From assembly GCF_004765605.1 (NCBI RefSeq), contig NZ_SRLC01000001.1:1116001-1180000 (forward strand): a stretch of DNA of 64,000 bases. Direction: 5' to 3'. Source of the stretch: Hymenobacter aquaticus. Its GTDB lineage: Bacteria > Bacteroidota > Bacteroidia > Cytophagales > Hymenobacteraceae. The notes beneath the pieces are model-generated. The model saw nothing but the letters and a program-made list of their open reading frames with translations. It did no database searches and had not been told where the DNA came from. A program made the position numbers and the translations under genes. The number at the start of each line of letters is the position of its first letter. Position 1 is the first letter of the stretch. Below, in pieces: positions 28,239-36,615 of this stretch.

Positions 28239-29108
28239 ATGTTGCTTCGCCTGCTGGCCGGCCTGTTGCTGCTGCTGCTGCCTGCCACCCTCGCCCGGGC
28301 CCAAACCGTTACCGTCACGGGCCAGGTGCTCAACGCCCGCACCCAGGAGCCCGTCCCTTTCGCCATCCTGGGGGTGCGGGGCAAGGCCATCGGCACCGCC
28401 GCCGACGAGCAGGGCCGCTACCTGCTGCGCCTGCCCTCCACCGAGTTGCGCGACACGCTCATCATTTCCTGCGTGGGCTACGAAGCCCGCCTGGTGCCGC
28501 CCGCCCAGCTCGGGGCCGGGCAGCGGGTGTTTCAGCTCACGCCCCAGCCGCAGGTGCTCCGGGAAGTAACCATCCAAAGCCGCCGGGTGAAGCCTGGCAA
28601 GCTGGGCCGCGCCACCGACAAGGCCGACGTGCGCTGGATGGGCGGCAGCTCGGGCAAAACCACCGTCGACGACGAATGGGGCTGGGAAATCGGGGCCCTG
28701 CTCACGCCCGAGCGCCGCTCCTACCTCGAAGAGCTGCACGTCTATTTCACCGACAACAAGTACGAGCTGCTGCGCTTTCGCCTGAACCTCTACACCGTGA
28801 AAAATGGCCGGCCCGACCAGCTCCTGAGCACCCAGGACGTGCAGCTCATCTGCCCGCCCACCCGCCAGGGCTGGCTCAAGCTCGATTTGCGCCCCTATAA
28901 TATTGAGCTGGAGGCCCAGCCCGTAGCCGCCACCCTGCAATGGCTGCAAAGCGAAAAGAAAGACCCCGAAGACAAGTACTTCTCCATCCCCGTCATCCGC
29001 CAGAAGCAGCCCGGCATGGTGGAGCGCGAAAACGGCCACGCCGCCTGGACCGTCCACAATCTGCTCCCCAGCCTCTACTTCACCGTGTTGACGGAAGAAA
29101 AGAAGTAG
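28239..29108 (+). CDS. Secreted carboxypeptidase-regulatory-like domain protein
   Basis: A 289-aa protein with a Leu-rich signal peptide (1-22). Residues 24-110 form a CarboxypepD_reg-like beta-sandwich (VTGQVLNARTQEPVPFAILGVRG, GTAADEQGRYLLRLP and ISCVGYEARLV), common in Bacteroidota outer-membrane and periplasmic proteins. The rest (about 115-289) is a beta-rich region of no recognised family, with FRLNLYTVKNGRPDQLL. Probably periplasmic or surface-exposed; no TonB-plug domain follows. Confidence 0.78.
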   Translation: MLLRLLAGLLLLLLPATLARAQTVTVTGQVLNARTQEPVPFAILGVRGKAIGTAADEQGRYLLRLPSTELRDTLIISCVGYEARLVPPAQLGAGQRVFQLTPQPQVLREVTIQSRRVKPGKLGRATDKADVRWMGGSSGKTTVDDEWGWEIGALLTPERRSYLEELHVYFTDNKYELLRFRLNLYTVKNGRPDQLLSTQDVQLICPPTRQGWLKLDLRPYNIELEAQPVAATLQWLQSEKKDPEDKYFSIPVIRQKQPGMVERENGHAAWTVHNLLPSLYFTVLTEEKK

Positions 29109-29358
29109 CGGGGTTGAGACTAGCGTCTGTCATCCTGAGCCTGCGAAGGACCTTCCCCCTACCGTATCAGCCAGAACCATGTAGAGACGCAACCTTGCGT
29201 CTCATCGTCCGCGCCACTCGAACGAGTATCGTTCAACGACGAGACGCAACTATGCGTCTCTACGCCCAACCCCATCAGCAGGTAGTGTGAACAGGCCCAC
29301 CGCCCGCAGCGCCCCTCCCCCCCCGGCGGCAGAAGCCGGCTGCTACCCATAAGCTTCA
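29109..29358. repeat. Dispersed palindromic repeats: ATCCTGAGC and GAGACGC types
   Basis: 29128-29154 holds TGTCATCCTGAGC followed by GAAGGACCTT, a motif I recognise as widespread between genes in Bacteroidota. 29181-29263 is an element bounded by GTAGAGACGC and GCGTCTCTAC, containing two hairpins with GAGACGCAA-type arms and a smaller AACGAgtaTCGTT hairpin. Neither is coding. 29264-29358 shows nothing clear. Confidence 0.7.
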
Positions 29359-29694
29359 TGTCACCCTCACTGAAGCCCTTGTCAGGCTCGGTGAAGCGCA
29401 TGCCACCTCCGTTGAGGTTCATGTCACGGTAGTTCAACCTCCTGTCACCCCCGTCAAGGCTCCTGTCACCCCTGTTGAGCCTCTTGCCACCTCCGTTGAA
29501 GTCCATGCCACCCTTGCTGAGCCTCCTGTCACCCCCATTCAGGCTCATGTCACGCCGGTTGAACCTCTTGCCAGCTCAAGTGAAGTTCCTGCCACCGGAT
29601 GCAACCCTGCTGCCACCCCACCCCCAGCCCTTGCCGCCCCGGCCGCAGCTAATGACACTTGGGCAACGGCCATTGTCACCTCGTCATCGTGGCT
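29359..29694. repeat. Sixteen tandem units of exactly 21 bp
   Basis: Each unit starts TGTCAC or TGCCAC (a few variants), and starts fall at 29359 + 21k for k = 0 to 15 without a single indel. The consensus is roughly TGYCACCYCNGTTGAGSCYC plus one base. Last units are more degenerate. One plus frame reads as heptads such as VTPVEP/ATSVEV, but this frame has no start codon (open from 29291 after a stop) and the other strand is also open, so coding is doubtful. Confidence 0.85.
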
Positions 29695-29708
29695 TACCGC
29701 ACCCGCCC

Positions 29709-29875
29709 GCCAGCCCCAGCGGGGCGGCATGTCGGTAGCAAGACCGGCTACCCTTGTATTGCCAAAGCCCCAGCGGGGCAGCACCAATCGTTGCAACGAT
29801 TGGTGCCGCCCCGCTGGGGCTTCAACGATATTCGCCTGATCATTACTACCGACATGTCGCCCCGCTGGGGCTGGC
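29709..29875. repeat. Nested inverted-repeat element (miniature, non-coding)
   Basis: Outer arms of 30 bp (29709-29738 and 29846-29875) match except for one base. They contain the palindromic GCCCCAGCGGGGC and CATGTCGGTAG. Inside, 29767-29820 is a second inverted repeat with 27-bp arms (one mismatch) that also carries GCCCCAGCGGGGC. The whole can fold into a stem with a long inner hairpin. No transposase, no clear target duplication. Confidence 0.8.
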
Positions 29876-29913
29876 CGGGTTATTTAAAACCTGTCATTTG
29901 CTGCCATTAAACT

Positions 29914-30198
29914 ATGATTTTCACTATCGACAACCGACACTTCGAAATCCTGCACGCCACCGATATTCCAGCGCGCGACGGGTTAGCCTGGGAATTGTGG
30001 GAACATACAGACGAGGGCCGCACGATGCTCGTGGAAATATTCCGGCATGATGATCTAAAAAGAATTGACTTCCAGACTTTCGGAACTTCAAACATTCCGT
30101 ACGCTGCCCTAGAAGTCATTCTTCATGATTTTGATACGACCGGCGGAAAGGAGTTTATGGATACCCCACTGAAGATGCGTAGCTCTTCTTCGCTCTGA
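29914..30198 (+). CDS. Small protein of unknown function
   Basis: A 94-aa acidic, soluble protein starting MIFTIDNRHFEILHATDIP. It has mixed charged and aromatic residues (GLAWELWEHTDEGRTMLVEIF) and a Ser-rich tail. No family recognised. Its A+T content is higher than that of its neighbours, and it lies just after the repeat cluster and before a terminator, so it could be a recent arrival. The reading frame looks real because hydrophobic and charged residues alternate as in a folded domain. Confidence 0.55.
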   Translation: MIFTIDNRHFEILHATDIPARDGLAWELWEHTDEGRTMLVEIFRHDDLKRIDFQTFGTSNIPYAALEVILHDFDTTGGKEFMDTPLKMRSSSSL

Positions 30199-30209
30199 TA
30201 GGAATCCAC

Positions 30210-30243
30210 AAAAAGCCCCCGCTCCCACCGCCGGGGCTTTTTT
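30210..30243 (+). terminator. Rho-independent terminator
   Basis: AAAAGCCCC and GGGGCTTTT around a 13-nt loop, followed by further T residues. Confidence 0.78.
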
Positions 30244-30245
30244 CG

Positions 30246-30253
30246 TACCTTCG
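30246..30253 (+). promoter_or_regulatory. Putative -7 element of icmF
   Basis: TACCTTCG, 33 bp upstream of the icmF ATG and overlapping the end of the preceding terminator. Confidence 0.4.
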
Positions 30254-30285
30254 CCTACCCAAATTCCACCCCATTCCCCCGCGCT

Positions 30286-33200
30286 ATGCAAGCAGCTCCC
30301 GCCGCTCCCTATAAGCCGAAAAACCACATCCGCATCGTCACCGCCGCCGCCCTCTTCGACGGGCACGACGCGGCCATCAACATCATGCGCCGCATCATCC
30401 AGAGCAGCGGCGCCGAAGTCATCCACCTGGGCCACAACCGCTCGGTGCAGGAAATCGTGGACTGCGCCATTCAGGAAGACGCCCAGGCTATTGCCATTAC
30501 CTCCTACCAGGGCGGCCACAACGAGTACTTCAAGTACATGTTCGATTTGCTCAAGGAGCGCAACTCGGGCCACATCCGCCTGTTTGGCGGCGGCGGCGGC
30601 GTGATTCTGCCCACCGAAATCGAGGACCTGCACGCCTACGGCATTGAGCAGATCTACTCCCCCGATGCCGGCCGCGCCATGGGCCTGCAGGGCATGATCA
30701 ACGACCTGCTCCAGCGCTGCGACTTCCCCACCGGCCAGAACCTGAACGGCGAAGTAAAGCACCTCAAGGAAAAGGACGCCCGCAGCATCGGCCGCCTCAT
30801 CTCCGCCGCCGAAAACTTCCCCGAAGAATTCGAGCGGGTAAAAGCTGAACTGGTTAGCAGCTTCCAGAAGTCCGAAGACGGAGTTGATACTAACAACTCC
30901 CAAACTCCTACCCTCACACCCTCACACCCTACCAAAACCCCCATCCTCGGCATCACCGGCACCGGCGGCGCGGGCAAGTCCAGCCTCGTGGATGAGCTGG
31001 TGCGGCGCTTTCTGATGGACTTTCCCGAGAAGACCATTGCCATCATCTCCGTCGACCCCAGCAAGCGCAAGACCGGCGGGGCCCTGCTCGGTGACCGAAT
31101 CCGGATGAACTCCATCAACTCGCCGCGGGTGTACATGCGCAGCCTAGCTACCCGCCAGAGCAACCTGGCCCTGAGCAAGTACGTCCAGGACGCCGTGGAC
31201 GTGGTGCGCGCCGCCGAGTTCGACCTGATCATCCTCGAAACCTCCGGCATCGGGCAGTCGGACACCGAAATCATCGAGCACTCCGACGCCAGCCTCTACG
31301 TGATGACGCCCGAGTACGGCGCCGCCACCCAGCTGGAGAAAATCGACATGCTCGACTTCGCCGACGTCATTGCCCTCAACAAGTTCGACAAGCGCGGCGC
31401 CCTCGACGCCCTGCGCGACGTGCGCAAGCAGTACCAGCGCAACCACGGCCACTGGGACAAGCCCCTCGACGATATGCCCGTGTTCGGCACCATCGCCAGC
31501 CAGTTCAACGACCCGGGCATGAACCGCCTGTACCGCGCCATCCTTTCTACCGTAGAAGACCGGACGGGCGTGCCTTTCGCCTCCCAGCTGGCTACCACCA
31601 AGGAAGACTCCGAGAAGATCTACATCATCCCGCCCCACCGCACCCGTTACCTTTCCGAAATCGCCGAAACCAACCGCCAATATGACCAGTGGGTTCTTAA
31701 ACAAGCTGACGCCGCTCAGCAGCTCTACGGAATCCGACAAGCCGTCGGAGCCGTCCAAAGTATCGGAAACGCATCAGCTGGCGGACCTGGCGCCGGGCAC
31801 GGCAGCAGTGGACCCGACGCCGGAAGTCTCGTGGCCGGCCTGGAGAGGACCTTCGAGGAGATTAAACTCCGCCTGGACGGGCAGAACTGGAAGCTCCTGG
31901 AAACCTGGCCGCAAAAGGTAGCCGCCTACAAAGCCCCCGAGTTCGTCTTCAAGGTGCGCGACAAGGAAATCCGCATCCAGACCCACACCACCAGCCTCAG
32001 CAACCAGCAGATTCCCAAGGTCAGCCTGCCGCGCTACACCGCCTGGGGTGACTTGCTGCGCTGGCAGCTGCAGGAAAACGTGCCCGGCGAGTTCCCGTAC
32101 ACGGCCGGCGTGTTTCCGTTTAAGCGCGAGGGCGAAGACCCCACCCGCATGTTTGCCGGCGAGGGCGGCCCCGAGCGCACCAACCGCCGCTTCCACTACG
32201 TGAGCATGGGCCTGCCCGCCAAGCGCCTGAGCACGGCCTTCGACTCGGTGACGCTCTACGGCGAAGACCCCGACGTGCGGCCCGACATCTACGGCAAAAT
32301 CGGCAACGCCGGCGTGAGCATCGCCTGCCTCGACGACGCCAAGAAGCTCTACTCGGGCTTCAACCTGGCCAACCCCAGCACCTCGGTGTCGATGACCATC
32401 AACGGCCCGGCCGCCACGCTGGCCGCCTTCTTCATGAACGCCGCCATCGACCAGCAGTGCGAGCTGTACATCAGGGAGAACGGCCTGGAAGACGAGGTAA
32501 ACCAGAAAATCGACGCCCTTTACCAGGGCCAGACCCGCCCCCGCTACCAGGGCGAGCTGCCCGCCGGCAACGACGGCCTGGGCCTCATGCTGCTCGGCGT
32601 GACGGGCGACCAGGTGCTGCCCGCCGACGTGTACGAGACCATCAAGAAGCGCACCCTCTCGCAGGTGCGCGGCACCGTGCAGGCCGACATCCTCAAAGAA
32701 GACCAGGCCCAGAACACCTGCATCTTCAGCACCGAATTCGCCCTGCGCCTGATGGGCGACGTGCAGGAGTACTTCATTAAGGAGAAGGTCCGCAACTTTT
32801 ACTCGGTGTCGATTTCCGGCTACCACATTGCCGAGGCCGGGGCCAACCCGCTCACCCAGCTGGCCCTCACGTTGAGCAACGGCTTCACCTTCGTGGAGTA
32901 CTACGTGAGCCGGGGCATGAGCGTGAACGACTTCGCGCCCAACCTCTCGTTCTTCTTCTCCAACGGCATCGACCCCGAGTACGCCGTCATCGGCCGCGTG
33001 GCGCGCCGCATCTGGGCCAAGGCTATGAAGCTCAAGTACGGCGCCGACGCCCGCAGCCAGATGCTCAAGTACCACATCCAGACCAGCGGCCGGAGCCTGC
33101 ACGCCCAGGAAATCGACTTCAACGATATCCGCACCACCCTGCAGGCCCTCTACGCCATCTACGACAACTGCAACTCCCTGCACACCAACGCCTACGACGA

Positions 33201-33768
33201 GGCCATTACCACGCCCACCGAGGAATCGGTGCGCCGGGCCATGGCCATTCAGCTTATCATCAACCGCGAGCTGGGCTTAGCCAAAAACGAAAATCCTCTC
33301 CAAGGCTCCTTCATAATCGAGGAGCTCACCGACCTGGTGGAAGAGGCCGTATTGTTGGAGTTTGACCGCATCACCGAGCGCGGCGGCGTGCTGGGCGCCA
33401 TGGAAACCATGTACCAGCGCGGCAAGATCCAGGAGGAAAGCATGCACTACGAGATGCTCAAGCACACCGGCGAGTACCCCATCATCGGCGTGAATACCTT
33501 CCTCTCCTCCAAAGGCTCGCCCACGGTGGTGCCCGCCGAGGTTATCCGCGCCACCGACGAGGAAAAGCAGTACCAGATTGAGATGCTCAACCTCCTGCAC
33601 ACCCGCAATGCCGACCAGACCGAAGCGCGCCTCAAGCAGCTCCAGCAAGTCGCCATTGCCAACGGCAACCTCTTCGCCGAGCTGATGGAAACGGTGAAGT
33701 TCTGCTCACTCGGGCAGATTACGAATGCGCTGTTCGAGGTTGGGGGGCAGTACCGTCGGAATATGTAA
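30286..33768 (+). CDS. icmF: Fused isobutyryl-CoA mutase/GTPase IcmF
   Basis: An 1160-aa adenosylcobalamin enzyme that rearranges isobutyryl-CoA and n-butyryl-CoA, with a built-in G-protein chaperone. B12-binding domain first (1-150; base-off ligand His27 in LFDGHD). A Thr/Pro-rich linker (about 200-220) leads to the MeaB-like GTPase (P-loop Lys231 in [21 protein letters not shown]). The mutase core starts near 560; [13 protein letters not shown] and [14 protein letters not shown] are IcmF-type active-site segments, and [18 protein letters not shown] follows. The linker before the mutase core (about 485-515) is unusually Gly/Ser/Ala-rich. Monocistronic, with promoter and terminator. Confidence 0.93.
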   Translation: MQAAPAAPYKPKNHIRIVTAAALFDGHDAAINIMRRIIQSSGAEVIHLGHNRSVQEIVDCAIQEDAQAIAITSYQGGHNEYFKYMFDLLKERNSGHIRLFGGGGGVILPTEIEDLHAYGIEQIYSPDAGRAMGLQGMINDLLQRCDFPTGQNLNGEVKHLKEKDARSIGRLISAAENFPEEFERVKAELVSSFQKSEDGVDTNNSQTPTLTPSHPTKTPILGITGTGGAGKSSLVDELVRRFLMDFPEKTIAIISVDPSKRKTGGALLGDRIRMNSINSPRVYMRSLATRQSNLALSKYVQDAVDVVRAAEFDLIILETSGIGQSDTEIIEHSDASLYVMTPEYGAATQLEKIDMLDFADVIALNKFDKRGALDALRDVRKQYQRNHGHWDKPLDDMPVFGTIASQFNDPGMNRLYRAILSTVEDRTGVPFASQLATTKEDSEKIYIIPPHRTRYLSEIAETNRQYDQWVLKQADAAQQLYGIRQAVGAVQSIGNASAGGPGAGHGSSGPDAGSLVAGLERTFEEIKLRLDGQNWKLLETWPQKVAAYKAPEFVFKVRDKEIRIQTHTTSLSNQQIPKVSLPRYTAWGDLLRWQLQENVPGEFPYTAGVFPFKREGEDPTRMFAGEGGPERTNRRFHYVSMGLPAKRLSTAFDSVTLYGEDPDVRPDIYGKIGNAGVSIACLDDAKKLYSGFNLANPSTSVSMTINGPAATLAAFFMNAAIDQQCELYIRENGLEDEVNQKIDALYQGQTRPRYQGELPAGNDGLGLMLLGVTGDQVLPADVYETIKKRTLSQVRGTVQADILKEDQAQNTCIFSTEFALRLMGDVQEYFIKEKVRNFYSVSISGYHIAEAGANPLTQLALTLSNGFTFVEYYVSRGMSVNDFAPNLSFFFSNGIDPEYAVIGRVARRIWAKAMKLKYGADARSQMLKYHIQTSGRSLHAQEIDFNDIRTTLQALYAIYDNCNSLHTNAYDEAITTPTEESVRRAMAIQLIINRELGLAKNENPLQGSFIIEELTDLVEEAVLLEFDRITERGGVLGAMETMYQRGKIQEESMHYEMLKHTGEYPIIGVNTFLSSKGSPTVVPAEVIRATDEEKQYQIEMLNLLHTRNADQTEARLKQLQQVAIANGNLFAELMETVKFCSLGQITNALFEVGGQYRRNM

Positions 33769-33790
33769 TTCGGCTCTTTATATGTATGAT

Positions 33791-33831
33791 GTAAAAAACG
33801 CGCTATCTTGCTGAAGTAGCGCGTTTTTTAT
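33791..33831 (+). terminator. Rho-independent terminator of icmF
   Basis: AAAAAACGCGCTA and TAGCGCGTTTTTT around an 11-nt loop. Confidence 0.88.
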
Positions 33832-33875
33832 GCCTACAAACCAACTCTTCTTCATTCAAAAAATTCCATCCTGTT

Positions 33876-34913
33876 ATGAAAAAACCTACAGTAGAAGCCA
33901 AAATTGAGCCTGTTGAAATTGACATCAATCACAAAATAAATGAATTCAGAACTTATTATGATGACAACTATGACTATCTCTTGTCTGCATCTGAAGTATT
34001 CAAAACACTAATTTCGGCTTTAATAGTAGACAGCGCCCCATCCACAACAGTATCATTCAGAATAAAAGAAAGAGAGGAGTGTATTGACAAGTTCAAAAGG
34101 AAATATCAAAAGCCTTTAGAAGAAAAAGCAATTGACTTCCAAATAAAAGATCATATAACAGATATCATAGGACTACGTATAGTTTGCTTATACAATGACG
34201 AAATAAAATTAATCCAAACACATATCGAAGAAAATTTCAAAAGAATCGAAATTACAGACAAAATATCACAACTCGAAAGTACTGAAGATAAATTTGGATA
34301 TAAAGGTTTGCATTTAGACCTGATGTTAAATGAACAAAGAAATTCACTTCCCGAATATTCAAAATTTAAGGACATACAGTTTGAATTACAAATCAGAACT
34401 GTAATTCAGGATGCCTGGAGCATTCTAGACCATAAAATAAAATACAAGAAGAATATACCCACTGAACTAAAACGGGGCATAAATAGATTGTCAGCTCTAT
34501 TTGAAATAGCAGATGAAGAATTTTTGAGAATCAAAGGCGTTACACAGCAAGCACAACAAAAAGCTCAAACTGAGATAACATCAGGCAGCAAAGAGCTAGA
34601 AGAACAAATTAATGTGTTTAAATTTATAATCATTGCACAAGAGCATTTTCCTAGTTATCATTTTATAGAATATAAAGCAGATGGCTTTGTTGGAGATTTA
34701 CTTAATCTCGAGCCTAAGTTTTCTACAAAAGATTTGATAGAGGCTTTGCAAAACAATAAGGAAGCAGTAGAAGAATACGCACTGGACACTCATAGCTACA
34801 TGAATCCTTACACTGTAATAAGACATTGCATATACCTGCTGGACAAAAACAAGTACAAAAGCCTTTTATATGACTCGCAAATAGGCAAGTTTGAAAAGAA
34901 CTTTAAGTTATAA
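33876..34913 (+). CDS. RelA/SpoT synthetase-domain protein, probably horizontally acquired
   Basis: A 345-aa soluble protein. Residues about 35-195 form a (p)ppGpp-synthetase-like nucleotidyl pyrophosphotransferase domain: R62-x-K64 in SFRIKERE (ATP site), Asp96 in DIIGLRIV (metal), GYKGLHLDL at 141-149, Glu170 in FELQIRTVIQDAW, His186 and YK at 190-191. No HD hydrolase and no TGS/ACT domains, so it is a small alarmone synthetase type. A 150-residue helical C-terminal extension of unknown kind follows. The gene is only about one third G+C in a region of about two thirds, a strong sign of transfer. Relatives include ppGpp synthetases and toxSAS toxins/phage-defence proteins; the choice is open. 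Confidence 0.85.
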   Translation: MKKPTVEAKIEPVEIDINHKINEFRTYYDDNYDYLLSASEVFKTLISALIVDSAPSTTVSFRIKEREECIDKFKRKYQKPLEEKAIDFQIKDHITDIIGLRIVCLYNDEIKLIQTHIEENFKRIEITDKISQLESTEDKFGYKGLHLDLMLNEQRNSLPEYSKFKDIQFELQIRTVIQDAWSILDHKIKYKKNIPTELKRGINRLSALFEIADEEFLRIKGVTQQAQQKAQTEITSGSKELEEQINVFKFIIIAQEHFPSYHFIEYKADGFVGDLLNLEPKFSTKDLIEALQNNKEAVEEYALDTHSYMNPYTVIRHCIYLLDKNKYKSLLYDSQIGKFEKNFKL

Positions 34914-34918
34914 TCACA

Positions 34919-34985
34919 ACCTCCACTGCCGCAATGCAGCAAACCCAAACCCACGCCGTCTGGAGCAATCCGGGCGGCGTTTTCT
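34919..34985. repeat. Truncated copy (B) of the cloverleaf-like repeat
   Basis: Starts five bases after the RelA/SpoT stop codon. 16 bases (34919-34934) equal 35962-35977, and GGGCGGCG follows at nearly the same distance as in the full copy. Lacks the outer 16-bp arms. Confidence 0.65.
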
Positions 34986-35111
34986 ATGCTCCACCCATGG
35001 GAAACGCCGGCTACCCTCTCCAAACGCCTCCCCCAGAACTTTCGCCCCCACCCCGGGTTAGCAACCTGAACCGGCTTCTGCTGCTTCCCAACACCCCCAC
35101 CAAGAAAACCC

Positions 35112-35891
35112 ATGAAATCCACCCTTATCCTCGCGGCGGCCCTGGCGACGTTTACCACATCGGCCCAGGCCCAAACCGCCCCCGCACCACGCGCCGCCGC
35201 TGACCAGATTGCCACCAAGCAAGGCCCGCTCACGGTGCAGCCCATCACCCACGGCAGCGTGGTGTTTACCTGGAACGGCAAGACGATTTACGTAGACCCC
35301 TACGGCGGAGCCGCCGCCTACGCTGGCCTGGCTGCCCCCGATGTTATCCTTATCACCGACATTCACCCCGACCACCTCGACCCGCAGACGCTCGCGGGGC
35401 TTTCCGTGGGCAAGGCCCTGATGATCGTGCCCCAGGCCGTGGCCGAGAAGCTGCCCGCCGAGTACAAAAAGCAGGTCCGCGTGCTGCGCAACGGGCAGCG
35501 GCTCGATACGCTGGGCATGCAGGTGTCGGCCATTCCGATGTACAACCTGCCCGAAGCCCCCGACGCCATGCACACCAAAGGCCGGGGGAACGGCTACGTG
35601 CTGGGCCTGGGCGGCAAGAACGTGTACCTCTCCGGCGACACCGAAGACACGGCCGAGATGCGCGCCCTCAAGAACATCGACGTGGCCTTCGTGTGCATGA
35701 ACCTGCCCTACACGATGGACGTGAACCAGGCCGCCCAGGGCGTGCTGGCCTTCAAGCCCGGCATCGTGTATCCCTACCACTACCGGGGCCAGAACGGCCT
35801 GAGCGACGTGGCCAGCTTCCAGAAAACCGTGACCACGGCCAACAAGAAAATCGACGTGCGGCTGCGCAACTGGTACCCGGCCGCCAAGTAA
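35112..35891 (+). CDS. Secreted metallo-beta-lactamase-fold hydrolase (UlaG-like)
   Basis: A 259-aa protein with a signal peptide (1-20, ending AQA). The metallo-beta-lactamase fold is shown by TDIHPDHLD (metal-binding HxxDH-type motif is HPDH), VYLSGDTEDTAEMRAL and PYHYRG. The general layout is that of UlaG-like metal-dependent hydrolases (DUF-type L-ascorbate-6-P lactonase relatives). Substrate unknown; likely periplasmic. It lies between the two copies of the cloverleaf repeat. Confidence 0.85.
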   Translation: MKSTLILAAALATFTTSAQAQTAPAPRAAADQIATKQGPLTVQPITHGSVVFTWNGKTIYVDPYGGAAAYAGLAAPDVILITDIHPDHLDPQTLAGLSVGKALMIVPQAVAEKLPAEYKKQVRVLRNGQRLDTLGMQVSAIPMYNLPEAPDAMHTKGRGNGYVLGLGGKNVYLSGDTEDTAEMRALKNIDVAFVCMNLPYTMDVNQAAQGVLAFKPGIVYPYHYRGQNGLSDVASFQKTVTTANKKIDVRLRNWYPAAK

Positions 35892-35927
35892 CTATTAGCT
35901 ATATGCTGGCGCGAGTTTAGGCGTAGC

Positions 35928-36076
35928 CGTAACTCGTGCCCAGCTATGACGTGGAGGTTGTACCTCCACTGCCGCAACGCGGCACATACGAACCGCGCCG
36001 CCTGAAGCAACTTGGGCGGCGCGGTCGTTCTAACGGGGGAGGCGCACCCTCCCGGCATGACTGGGCACGAGTTACG
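35928..36076. repeat. Cloverleaf-like multi-hairpin repeat, full copy (A)
   Basis: Outer perfect 16-bp arms (35928-35943 and 36061-36076) enclose four hairpins: 35951-35969 (GTGGAGG/CCTCCAC), 35970-35984 (TGCCGC/GCGGCA), 35993-36024 (CCGCGCCGCC/GGCGGCGCGG) and 36037-36053 (GGGAGG/CCTCCC). No reading frame. A shorter related copy occurs at 34919. Possibly a non-autonomous element or a structured RNA. Confidence 0.8.
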
Positions 36077-36136
36077 CTGCGCTATTCCGTATAGGTATTC
36101 CCGGCTTCCCTGCCACTCCCACTCCTTCCCGCCCCC

Positions 36137-36478
36137 ATGACTCCCACGCCCCTCACCGTCATTGACCTTCAGCCCGAAACCCACGGCGTTAGTCAGTACA
36201 AGAACATTCCCCTGTCGTTGGTCAATGACCACGTCGTGCGCCTGAGCGTGATGACCGAGCCCTTCTACTGGCACTTTCACCCCAACTCCGACGAAACGTT
36301 CCTGGTGCTGGAAGGCACCCTCTGCCTCGACCTGCCGGCAGGCCGCACCGTGGAGCTCACGCCCGGCCAGCTCTTCTCGATTCCGGCTAACGTGCCCCAT
36401 TGCACCCGCCCCAAGAAAGGCCGCACGGTAAACCTCACCTTCGAGCGGGCCGATATCCAAACGGTAAAAACCGCGTAG
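36137..36478 (+). CDS. Single-domain cupin protein
   Basis: A 113-aa beta-barrel protein with the cupin motifs: FYWHFHPNSDETFLVLEG (motif 1, two His and one Glu) and PGQLFSIPANVPHCTRP (motif 2, His). Metal binding is therefore likely. No signal peptide. Function ranges from small-molecule isomerase to sensor, and context does not decide. It lies between the cloverleaf repeat and the PBP gene. Confidence 0.82.
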   Translation: MTPTPLTVIDLQPETHGVSQYKNIPLSLVNDHVVRLSVMTEPFYWHFHPNSDETFLVLEGTLCLDLPAGRTVELTPGQLFSIPANVPHCTRPKKGRTVNLTFERADIQTVKTA

Positions 36479-36615
36479 CCCCAAGCCGGCGCCGGCCGGC
36501 TCCCCACTCCCCCGGAGAAGACGCCGGGGGGTGAGGTGCCCCGGCAGAACCGCCAAACCGCCCCCTTCACCGAAAAGCGCCCGGTTGAAGCCCGACAATT
36601 GTCTAGCTTTACCCC

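Noticed and set aside
29291..29838. Heptad-repeat protein in the 21-bp array
   Set aside because: No ATG, GTG or TTG near the beginning of the open frame, and the frame runs into the neighbouring palindromic repeats.
31682..31921. Frameshift in icmF near the Gly/Ser-rich linker
   Set aside because: Another frame is open here, but the main frame matches conserved IcmF sequence on both sides ([13 protein letters not shown] and the following [15 protein letters not shown]), so it is a variable linker.
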